The translations under genes were made by a program, and so were the position numbers. Positions 24,818-31,793 of a stretch of 64,000 nt of DNA are shown here, piece by piece. The stretch lies in contig NZ_JAZAPB010000001.1 of assembly GCF_036321025.1 (NCBI RefSeq), positions 124,001-188,000 on the forward strand, given 5' to 3'. Each line of letters starts with the position of its first letter. The first letter of the stretch is position 1. This DNA comes from Alteraurantiacibacter hainanensis. GTDB lineage: Bacteria > Pseudomonadota > Alphaproteobacteria > Sphingomonadales > Sphingomonadaceae. The notes beneath the pieces were generated by a model, which was not told where the DNA came from, did not search any database, and saw nothing but the letters and a program-made list of their open reading frames with translations.

Positions 24818-25684
24818 TCAGGCCTGGTTGACGAAGCTGGCGATCATCTCTGCCGCCATGACGGGGTACTGGTGCTGGGGGCCGTGGCCGCTGTCGGGGA
24901 AGGTCACAACGAACAGGGTTGGCCACTGGTCGTTGACCGCATACCAGTTCTCGACCGGAAAGATGATGTCGTGGTCGCCCGACAGCGCCATCACCGGGAT
25001 GTCGGTGGTGCGGAAGAAATCGGCATAGGCACCGTCGGGATCGGGGAAGGGCGTGGTCGGATCGCTCGAAGCTTCGACCGACCTAATGAACACTTCCGCC
25101 GGGGTGGCGACATCGCGCACTTCTTCGCGAGCGGCAATGCGCGCCAGCGAGGCGTCGGCGAGCCGGCGGCTGGTGGCGGAATCCGGCTCGAAGAAGAGGA
25201 TGTATTCTTCCTCCACGCCGTATTCGACCTTCCACGCCGTCTGGAAAAATAGGTCCTCGAAGGGCTTTACCATGAGGCCGGGAGGCATGGTGCCGATGGC
25301 GACCAGGTGGCTGACCCGCTCGGGGTGCAGCGCGGTGAAGACCTGCACGGCGTGGCCGCCGATCGACCAGCCGCCGAGCACCACCTTGTCGAAGCCGAGG
25401 CCGTCGATCAGGTCGAGGATGTCCTGCGCCATGTCGAGCTTCGCGTAGCTTGCTTCGCCGGTGGAAAGGCCCAGCCCGCGATAGTCGAACACGGTGACGG
25501 TGAACTTCTCCGCCAGCTGGTCGAGGAAGAGCGGGTCCCATACGTCCATCGTGCCGCGAAAGCGCACGGCCAGCACCAGGTTGGGGCCTTGGCCGAAAGT
25601 GCGGTAGGCTAGGCGCCGACCGTCAGCTTTGACGAAGCGATTGGGGGCGGTGAGTGCGGTATGCTTAGTCAGGGTATCGAGCAT
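24818..25684 (-). CDS. alpha/beta hydrolase
   Basis: 288 residues. The first strand pair and oxyanion region are less canonical than usual (GPNLVLAVRFRGTMDVWDP in place of HGxxG), then FDYRGLGLSTGEASY, GGWSIGG carrying the nucleophilic Ser with Trp before it, SGDHDIIFPV with Asp and DSGHGPQHQ with His. This G-W-S-x-G form occurs in dienelactone/haloperoxidase-like hydrolases that act on small esters. It lies 11 bases after the isochorismatase-like gene and 31 before the next hydrolase, so it is co-transcribed with both. Confidence 0.85.
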   Translation of the reverse strand: MLDTLTKHTALTAPNRFVKADGRRLAYRTFGQGPNLVLAVRFRGTMDVWDPLFLDQLAEKFTVTVFDYRGLGLSTGEASYAKLDMAQDILDLIDGLGFDKVVLGGWSIGGHAVQVFTALHPERVSHLVAIGTMPPGLMVKPFEDLFFQTAWKVEYGVEEEYILFFEPDSATSRRLADASLARIAAREEVRDVATPAEVFIRSVEASSDPTTPFPDPDGAYADFFRTTDIPVMALSGDHDIIFPVENWYAVNDQWPTLFVVTFPDSGHGPQHQYPVMAAEMIASFVNQA

Positions 25685-25695
25685 GGTACGGTCCT

Positions 25696-26349
25696 TCAGG
25701 CTGCGGCCGCGGGCACCGCGAGGGCACCCATCAGTTCGGCGGTGGTGGTGATGAGGTGGGCATAGGTGGGCCCATTAATCTCGTGCGCGCAGTGCATTGC
25801 CTCGCGGGTGGCAGCCGCAGTGGCATCGCGCACCAAGGTGACATGGTAGCCGAGCTCCGCAGCGTATTTGCCGGTGCTTTCGAGGCAGGTATTGGCGATC
25901 AGCCCGACGAGGATCACGTGCGAAATGCCGCGCTGCTTGAGCAGGGTATCGAGATTGGTGTTGGCAAAGCCGCTGCTGCCCCAATGCTCGGTGCAGACCA
26001 TGTCTCCTTCGCGCGGGGCAAAGGCGGGGAACCATTCGCCACCCCAGCTGCCGACCGCGAAGATCTGCGCCTCGTAGCCAGCCAGCAAATAGGGGTTGGG
26101 GTGGTCCCAGGCATCGAGTTCGCCCGGCGACCAGCGATGGTGCGGAACGATTACCACCTGGATCCCGGCAGCGCGCACGGCGTCGAGCACGGCCGCCAAC
26201 TTTCCGCGCAGGTCGATTTCGCCCGCCACTTCGGCTACCAGCGGCCAGAGCTTGCCTTCTGGATCGAAGAAGTCGTTGTATGGATCGACCAGCAGCAGCG
26301 CCGTCCGCGCGGGATCGAAACTTGGCGAGATGGCGGCATTGCTGCTCAT
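25696..26349 (-). CDS. isochorismatase-fold cysteine hydrolase
   Basis: 217 residues from the ATG at 26349 (AAGGA nine bases upstream); the upstream in-frame extension is unlikely. Active-site residues of the family are visible: Asp in LLLVDPYNDFFDPEG (first motif), Lys/His region around VPHHRW, and the nucleophilic Cys in VGLIANTCLESTGKYAAELGY near residue 147, a typical isochorismatase-like elbow. Such enzymes cleave amides or vinyl ethers. First gene of the run leading through two alpha/beta hydrolases to dps; a regulatory motif lies about 100 bases upstream. Confidence 0.87.
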   Translation of the reverse strand: MSSNAAISPSFDPARTALLLVDPYNDFFDPEGKLWPLVAEVAGEIDLRGKLAAVLDAVRAAGIQVVIVPHHRWSPGELDAWDHPNPYLLAGYEAQIFAVGSWGGEWFPAFAPREGDMVCTEHWGSSGFANTNLDTLLKQRGISHVILVGLIANTCLESTGKYAAELGYHVTLVRDATAAATREAMHCAHEINGPTYAHLITTTAELMGALAVPAAAA

Positions 26350-26448
26350 GTCCGGATCCTTGCCTTGCCGGACGGGTGGTCCTGGCTCGCGAACGAACAT
26401 GCGCCCCACCTGTGGCCAGGCCAATCGTACGGGAGAGTAACGCGGCTA

Positions 26449-26461
26449 AACCTTGGTATGG
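26449..26461. promoter_or_regulatory. ACCwwGGTATG motif, copy A
   Basis: AACCTTGGTATGG. The core ACC-two A/T-GGTATG recurs at 27473 and 30683, each time in the control region of the histidine-kinase cluster. This copy lies about 100 bases before the isochorismatase-type gene that heads the dps operon. On the minus strand it reads CATACCAAGGTT, so all three copies share ACCAAGGT. It is probably bound by the FixJ-type regulator at 27988. Confidence 0.5.
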
Positions 26462-26558
26462 CTCGCGGCCTCCGAACCGGAGCTGGCAAATGCGAAACGC
26501 CGCCGCAGCTAGGGCTGCGACGGCGTTTGCGAGGGTGTGACACCCTAGCTGCAGAAAA

Positions 26559-27389
26559 TTAGCTGCGGGCGAAGGCCAGCAGGTCCGGGTTCAATACATG
26601 AGGATGCGTGGTGCACATGCCATGCGGCAGGTCAGGATAGGTCAGCAGCGTACCTTTGGACAGCAGCGCCGCTGCCTTCGGAGCCGAGTCCGCGTAAGGC
26701 ACGATCTGATCGTCATCGCCGTGCATCACCAGCACCGGGCAGGTGATCGCCTTGAGATCCTCGGTGAAGTCGGTTTCGGAGAAGGCCTTGATGCAGTCGT
26801 AGTGCGCCTTCGCGCCGCCCATCATGCCTTGCCGCCACCAGTTCCAGACGACCCCCTGGTCGACCTTAGCGCCCTCGCGGTTGTAGCCGTAGAACGGGCC
26901 GGCTGGCACATCGAGGAAGAATTGCGCCCGATTGGCGACGAGTGCCGCGCGAAAGCCGTCGAACACCTTCTTCGGCAAGCCTTCGGGGTTAGCCTGGGTC
27001 TGCAGCATGATCGGCGGCACAGCGCCGATCAACACGGCCTTGGCCACCCGGCCTGGCTCGGCACGCGCTACATAGCGCGCCACTTCGCCGCCACCAGTTG
27101 AATGGCCAATGTGCACCGCGTCCTTGAGGTCGAGTTTTTTGGCCAGCGCGATCATGTCAGCGGCGTAAGTATTCATCTCGTTGCCGGTCCATGTCTGCGT
27201 CGAGCGCCCGTGGCCGCGCCGGTCGTGGGCGATCACGCGAAAGCCTTCGCCCAGGAAGAACATCATCTGCCCGTCCCAGTCGTCAGCCGACAGCGGCCAG
27301 CCGTGGTGGAAGACGATCGGCTGCGCGTCCTTCGGACCCCAGTCCTTGTAGTAGATTTCGGTGCTGTCGGCGGTGGTGATGAAAGGCAT
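26559..27389 (-). CDS. cofactor-free haloperoxidase-like alpha/beta hydrolase (paralogue of 5828-6658)
   Basis: 276 residues from the ATG at 27389 with AGGAGC upstream; a long upstream frame has no homology. The sequence follows the protein at 5828 almost throughout: HHGWPLSADDW, DRRGHGRSTQTW, GHSTGGGEVARYVARAEPG (Ser nucleophile), HGDDDQIVP (Asp) and DLPHGM (His). Such chloroperoxidase-like enzymes have esterase and perhydrolase activity without metal or haem. It is divergent from the receiver protein at 27562, with one ACCwwGGTATG motif between them, which ties it to the two-component system. Confidence 0.9.
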   Translation of the reverse strand: MPFITTADSTEIYYKDWGPKDAQPIVFHHGWPLSADDWDGQMMFFLGEGFRVIAHDRRGHGRSTQTWTGNEMNTYAADMIALAKKLDLKDAVHIGHSTGGGEVARYVARAEPGRVAKAVLIGAVPPIMLQTQANPEGLPKKVFDGFRAALVANRAQFFLDVPAGPFYGYNREGAKVDQGVVWNWWRQGMMGGAKAHYDCIKAFSETDFTEDLKAITCPVLVMHGDDDQIVPYADSAPKAAALLSKGTLLTYPDLPHGMCTTHPHVLNPDLLAFARS

Positions 27390-27472
27390 GGTTCGCTCCT
27401 CGAGACAGTGGATGCATGGAGCATGCGGGTACGCACGGTCAGCGTCGATTGTGCGCAGGTCTTCCGCCACCA

Positions 27473-27485
27473 AACCAAGGTATGA
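27473..27485. promoter_or_regulatory. ACCwwGGTATG motif, copy B
   Basis: AACCAAGGTATGA, centred 90 bases before the haloperoxidase-like gene (minus strand) and 83 bases before the receiver-only gene (plus strand). The following TTGCCC is also present a base later after copy C. Position between divergent starts suits a site that drives both directions. Confidence 0.55.
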
Positions 27486-27561
27486 TTGCCCGCGACCGCG
27501 CGCGGCGCCTATCCGCAGTCCGAAGCTGCGCGGGTGCCCTGCGTCGCAGGAGAACGCCCAG

Positions 27562-27942
27562 TTGATCGCACTTCCCTCCCTGATTGCCGTGGTCGACGAC
27601 GATCCCGGTATGCGGCGGGGTCTATCCAGCCTGCTCAAGTCCGAAGGATACGACTGCCGCGTATTCGCCGATGCGCGGGAATTTCTGGCCAGCCCAGCCA
27701 GCGATGAGGCCGATTGCCTGGTCACCGACTTGCACATGCCCGGCATGGACGGCTTCGATCTGCAGGGCGAAATGGCACGCGCGCGCCCTACTCTGGCGGT
27801 GATAGTGATGACCGCCTTCGGCGAGAAACAGACCCGCCATCGAGCGCTCGCAGCCGGGGCGCGGGCATTCCTGGTCAAGCCGTTCGAGACGCGCGAGCTG
27901 CTCGCCGAAATCGACTTGGCCTTGGGCGGGAAAATTGGATAA
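27562..27942 (+). CDS. receiver-only response regulator
   Basis: 126 residues from a TTG at 27562, preceded by CAGGAG; no ATG fits the domain start. It is a complete CheY-like receiver: acidic pocket VVDDDPGM, phospho-acceptor Asp56 in VTDLHMPGMDG, Thr in MTAFG and Lys in LVKPFETRE, with nothing after it. Receiver-only proteins usually act as phosphate sinks or connectors. It lies 45 bases before a full FixJ-type regulator, so both probably take phosphate from the histidine kinase at 28613-30640. Confidence 0.85.
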   Translation: MIALPSLIAVVDDDPGMRRGLSSLLKSEGYDCRVFADAREFLASPASDEADCLVTDLHMPGMDGFDLQGEMARARPTLAVIVMTAFGEKQTRHRALAAGARAFLVKPFETRELLAEIDLALGGKIG

Positions 27943-27987
27943 ATCGTGGCAACCACCCGGCGCTAAAGCTCCGGTCCGGAGGGCATC

Positions 27988-28632
27988 ATGGAACAGCAGG
28001 GACTGGTACATATCGTCGACGACGACCTCTCCATCCAGCGGGCGCTGGACTCGCTGCTTCGTTCGGTCGGGCTGGAAGCGCGCAGCTACGGTTCCTGTGG
28101 CGAGTTCCTCGCCACCAAGATGCCCGCGCAGCCAAGCTGCCTGATCCTCGACGTTCGGCTACCAGGCGTTTCAGGTCTCGATTTCCAGTCGCAGATGGCT
28201 TCGCACGGTATCAGCCTGCCGGTGATCCTGATGACCGGCCACGGCGACATCCCGATGTCCGTCAAGGCAATGAAGGCGGGCGCGGTTGACTTCCTGACGA
28301 AGCCGTTCCGCGATCAAGACCTGCTCGACGCCGTCACCACGGCAATCGAGCGCGATACCGCAGCCCGCGAAGAAGAGGGCCAGCTGCAGGCCATCATCGA
28401 CCTCTACGACGCGCTGACCGAACGCGAACAGCAAGTGATGGACCTGGTCACCATGGGCCGCCTCAACAAGCAGGCGGCCTTCGATCTAGGGCTCAGTGAG
28501 ATAACAGTGAAGATCTACCGCGCTTCGGCGATGAAGCGAATGCAGGCGCGCACGCTGCCCGATCTCGTCAAGATGGCCGAAGCCTTGCGGGCCGTCGGCC
28601 ACTTGCGTCCGGTCACGCCAGGGGAAGCCTGA
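27988..28632 (+). CDS. FixJ/LuxR-type response regulator
   Basis: 214 residues. Receiver in 1-120 with VDDDLS, Asp55 in LILDVRLPGVSG, MTGHGDIPMSVKAMKAGAVDF (a typical FixJ helix 4 segment) and LTKPFRDQD. A LuxR-type helix-turn-helix follows from about 145 (LTEREQQVMDLVTMGRLNKQ, then LGLSEITVKIYRASAMKRM). It should activate transcription when phosphorylated. The 3' end overlaps the kinase gene by 20 bases on the opposite strand. It is the best candidate to bind the ACCwwGGTATG sites in this cluster. Confidence 0.92.
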   Translation: MEQQGLVHIVDDDLSIQRALDSLLRSVGLEARSYGSCGEFLATKMPAQPSCLILDVRLPGVSGLDFQSQMASHGISLPVILMTGHGDIPMSVKAMKAGAVDFLTKPFRDQDLLDAVTTAIERDTAAREEEGQLQAIIDLYDALTEREQQVMDLVTMGRLNKQAAFDLGLSEITVKIYRASAMKRMQARTLPDLVKMAEALRAVGHLRPVTPGEA

Positions 28633-30640
28633 TCACGAAGCGCGCGCCGCTGGCGTGATTTTCCGCCGCGATCGTGCCGTCGTGGGCCTCGACGATCGAC
28701 TTGCACACAGATAGGCCCAACCCCATCCCAGTTCCCTTGGTGGTAAAGAAGCTGTCAAACAGCCGCGGCAGGTTCTCGGCGGCAATACCGGGCCCCGAGT
28801 CTGCGATCACCAGTTCGCAGTAATCGGCGCCGTCGGGCGTGATTGTCACCGAGATGGTGCGACTGTCCTCCGCGACCTGGTCCATCGCCTGCATGGCGTT
28901 GACTAGCAGGTTGACGATCACCTGCTGCAACTGGATCCGATCGCCGCTCACAGATGCGGGACCCTCGCCGAGATCCTTCTTCAGCTCGATTTCACGCGTC
29001 TCGAAATCGCGCCTTAGCAGCAGCAGCGATTCCCTCGTCATCTCGACCAGGTCAACCAGGCCGCGCGGTGCGGTCTGCTTGACCGCAAGCAAGCGGATGC
29101 GGCTGATGATCCCGCTAGCGCGCCGCGCATCGGAAGCAATGTCGACAGCCAGTGCACGTACCTCCTCGATGTCGGGCTGGGGGCGGTCGAGCCAGCGCAG
29201 GCTGGCATCGGCAAGCGCGGCAATGGCCGCCAGCGGCTGGTTCACCTCGTGCGCGATCGAAGCGGACATCTCCCCCAGCATCGAGATGCGCGAAGCGTGC
29301 GACAGCTCTTCGCGCACGCTACGCAGTTCTTCCTCGGCCAGCTTGCGTTCGGAGATGTCGACCAGCGCGACGATGTTGTGCCCACGGTCGACCTGGTCCT
29401 GCGTGAACGAGATCACGTAGAGCACGTCGATCGCCGACCCGTCGAGCAGGTTGATGCGGGTTTCCTCGGAGAACTCCAGCGCACCCCTCAGCCGGGCGAC
29501 GAGCGAACGGCGCAGCGTACCTGGTCGATCGCGCCAGGCCCAGTCTACCGGCCCTTCCAGCTGGTCGAGCCGTTCGGCGCCGAACAGGTCGAGTGCCTCG
29601 CTGTTGGCATCGACCACGCGCGGGTGGCGTAATATCACCTCGATCAGCTGCGGATTGGCTTCGAGGTGGTCGGCAAGATCCTCGATCCCGCTTTCACTCA
29701 ATTGCTGCAACCAGTCGTTGAGTTGTCCCAGCTCGATCCGCAGAAGGGCCACCGGCATGTTCTCGAACAGGTCACGATAGTGCTGTTCGCTTTCTTGCAG
29801 TTCGCGGAACGCGCGTTTGGTCTCCGACAGGTCAATCACGCCGACCAGCACGCTGCCTTGGGCCTTGTGGTCCTCGGGCCAGCAGACCGTGAACAGCACG
29901 TCAATCAGCCTGCCCGTACGGCTGCGCAGCACGGTCTCCACCGAAAAATGGTCGTCCCGTTTGAGCGCGGCGATCAGAGAACGGGCGAAAACTTCGCGGC
30001 TTTGCGGCGGCCAGGCCCATTCGATCGTGTCCCCCAGCGCCACATGCTTTTCGCCGATCTCGAACAAGTCGAGCGTCTTCTGGTTGACGTCGAGCACGCG
30101 AACGCGGGCGATCAGTTTGTCGATCAGTTTCGAATTGTCGAGCAGGTGCTGCGGCAGGTTGGCAACGCCTGCCATGTGCAGCCGGCCCAACTCCTCGCGT
30201 ACACGTGAAAAGTCGAGTTCCCAGAATGAGGCTGCCATGGCGTTGAACAGGTTGACGTAGCGATGCGCGGAATCCCCGGCGAAGTCTTCGCTAGTGAAGG
30301 CCCGGCTCCATTCGGCGCGTTCGCTGGCCTCGGATAGCCTGGTGATGCGACTCTTCACACCCAAGCTCCGTCCGTCGGCAGCGGTGCGGAACACCTCGCC
30401 CTGCCACGTGCCAGTCTCCGCAACAGCCGTGTCGATGTGCGCCAGTCCGTGCGGGTGATGGGTTGCCAGCAGTTCGTCGATGTTGCGCCCCAGCGCCTCG
30501 CCGCTCGGATAGCCGTAGAGCTGTTCGGCCGCTGAGTTCCAGCTCAGGATCGCACCATTGGCAGAGGTGACTACCAGGCTGTCGGGCACGGCCTGGCCCA
30601 GCCAGCGGTTTCCATCCGGCGATTCCACGCGCGTGTCCAT
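28613..30640 (-). CDS. PAS-domain sensor histidine kinase
   Basis: About 675 residues if the ATG at 30640 is used; ATG at 30664 is possible, and a TTG at 30688 falls inside the regulatory motif and is unlikely. N-terminal PAS (residues about 10-100: VTSANGAILSWNSAAEQLYGYP), then two repeated PAS units, each preceded by a helical insert and sharing RVLDVN/RVVDAN and a WAW segment. The kinase core has IAHEVNQPLAAIAALAD (phospho-His), N box VNLLVNAMQAM, DSGPGI and TGMGLGLSVCKSIVEAHDG. No transmembrane segment, so it is a cytoplasmic sensor of the FixL type, but I see no haem ligand assurance. Signal unknown. Confidence 0.9.
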   Translation of the reverse strand: MDTRVESPDGNRWLGQAVPDSLVVTSANGAILSWNSAAEQLYGYPSGEALGRNIDELLATHHPHGLAHIDTAVAETGTWQGEVFRTAADGRSLGVKSRITRLSEASERAEWSRAFTSEDFAGDSAHRYVNLFNAMAASFWELDFSRVREELGRLHMAGVANLPQHLLDNSKLIDKLIARVRVLDVNQKTLDLFEIGEKHVALGDTIEWAWPPQSREVFARSLIAALKRDDHFSVETVLRSRTGRLIDVLFTVCWPEDHKAQGSVLVGVIDLSETKRAFRELQESEQHYRDLFENMPVALLRIELGQLNDWLQQLSESGIEDLADHLEANPQLIEVILRHPRVVDANSEALDLFGAERLDQLEGPVDWAWRDRPGTLRRSLVARLRGALEFSEETRINLLDGSAIDVLYVISFTQDQVDRGHNIVALVDISERKLAEEELRSVREELSHASRISMLGEMSASIAHEVNQPLAAIAALADASLRWLDRPQPDIEEVRALAVDIASDARRASGIISRIRLLAVKQTAPRGLVDLVEMTRESLLLLRRDFETREIELKKDLGEGPASVSGDRIQLQQVIVNLLVNAMQAMDQVAEDSRTISVTITPDGADYCELVIADSGPGIAAENLPRLFDSFFTTKGTGMGLGLSVCKSIVEAHDGTIAAENHASGARFVIRLPLA

Positions 30641-30682
30641 GGCGGGAGATTGTCGAATTGGCATCCCGATGCAAGCGCAACC

Positions 30683-30695
30683 TACCAAGGTATGA
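30683..30695. promoter_or_regulatory. ACCwwGGTATG motif, copy C
   Basis: TACCAAGGTATGA, followed by CTTGCCC. It lies between the divergent kinase gene (start 30640 or 30664) and the YcaC-like hydrolase gene (start 30777, 88 bases from the motif centre). It is identical to copy B over eleven core bases. Confidence 0.55.
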
Positions 30696-30776
30696 CTTGC
30701 CCAATCCCAAGTTCAATCGCCACGCCGCGAGCGAGGCGGCAGTCTGGTTTCACCGAAGTTCCTGAGGAGAAATCAA

Positions 30777-31448
30777 ATGTCCCTGACTGCCACCGCCAAT
30801 CCCGCCACCAGCCTGCTCACGCCGGGCAACCACACGCTGCTGCTGATCGACCACCAGTCGCAGATGGCCTTCCCGGTCCGCTCGCAGGATGTCGCGGTGC
30901 TCCGCCTCAACTGTGGGCTCGTCGCCGAGTCGGCTGCGGGCTTCGGCGTACCCACAATCCTCACCACGGTCGCTGCCGAGAGCTTCTCCGGCCCGATCTT
31001 CGACGAGGTGCTCAATGCCTTCCCCGACTGCGAGGTGATCGACCGCACCACGATGAACTGTTGGGAAGACGCCAATGTCATCGACCGCATCAACGAGGTC
31101 AGCGGCAACCGCTTGGTGATCGGCGGGCTGTGGACCTCGGTCTGCATCGTCGACCCGGTACTCTCGGCTCTCGAACAGGGCTTCGAGGTCCATGTCATCA
31201 GCGACATCTGCGGCGACGTCTCGCCCGAAGCCCACGACCGCGCCATGCAGCGCATGATCCAGGCGGGCGCCGTGCCGATGACCTCGCTGCAGTACCTGCT
31301 CGAGCTGCAACGCGACTGGGCCCGCGGCGAAACCTACGAACTGACGACCGGCATCGCGAAGAAGTTCGCCGGCGGCTACGGCATCGGCATCGTTTACGCC
31401 AAGGCGATGTTCGGTGCCCAGGAAGGCGGCGAATCGCAGGCTGCCTAA
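30777..31448 (+). CDS. YcaC-like isochorismatase-fold hydrolase
   Basis: 223 residues. First active-site Asp in LLLIDHQSQMAFPV and the catalytic Cys in GLWTSVCIVDPVLSALEQGF (about residue 123), with AESFSGPIFDEVLNAFPD between, as in YcaC-type octameric hydrolases. Ribosome site GAGGAG is eight bases before the ATG. Substrates of this group are not established. It starts an operon with XapX, the amidohydrolase and YoaK, all probably under motif copy C. Confidence 0.88.
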   Translation: MSLTATANPATSLLTPGNHTLLLIDHQSQMAFPVRSQDVAVLRLNCGLVAESAAGFGVPTILTTVAAESFSGPIFDEVLNAFPDCEVIDRTTMNCWEDANVIDRINEVSGNRLVIGGLWTSVCIVDPVLSALEQGFEVHVISDICGDVSPEAHDRAMQRMIQAGAVPMTSLQYLLELQRDWARGETYELTTGIAKKFAGGYGIGIVYAKAMFGAQEGGESQAA

Positions 31449-31541
31449 CCCAGTGAGCAGGCCGGCGGCGATCCCCAACCCCTCCCGTCCGATCCGCCGG
31501 CCTGCTCCTCTTTCCCATTCCCTGAGACAGAGGAGCGTCCG

Positions 31542-31793
31542 ATGAAACCCTACCTGATCTCGCTTGCCGTCGGATTGCTGGCGGGCATTGTCTATTCGCT
31601 GCTAAACGTGCGTTCGCCCGCGCCGCCGACGATCGCCCTGATCGGGTTGCTCGGAATGTTGCTGGGCGAGCAATTGCTGCCCGTCGCCCGGCGGGTGATC
31701 AGCGGCGAACCGGTGCTTGCCTACGTCCGCACCGAATGCGCGGCGCAGGTGCTCGGCCCGCAAGCCGCGCCTCCCTCTGACGACTGCGTATGA
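31542..31793 (+). CDS. XapX-family small membrane protein
   Basis: 83 residues with two membrane helices (LISLAVGLLAGIVYSLLNV and IALIGLLGMLLGEQLLP) separated by an RSPAPP turn, the XapX/DUF1427 signature. The C-terminal 30 residues extend past the domain and include Cys. AGGAG precedes the ATG. Its last four bases overlap the amidohydrolase start (ATGA), so the two are coupled. Function of the family is not known; in other bacteria it often sits beside YtcJ-like amidohydrolases and isochorismatases. Confidence 0.85.
   Translation: MKPYLISLAVGLLAGIVYSLLNVRSPAPPTIALIGLLGMLLGEQLLPVARRVISGEPVLAYVRTECAAQVLGPQAAPPSDDCV

Noticed and set aside
27389..27956. N-terminal extension of the haloperoxidase-like ORF
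   Set aside because: The extra 189 codons are antisense to the receiver gene and cover the regulatory motif; the internal ATG at 27389 has a ribosome site and fits the paralogue exactly.
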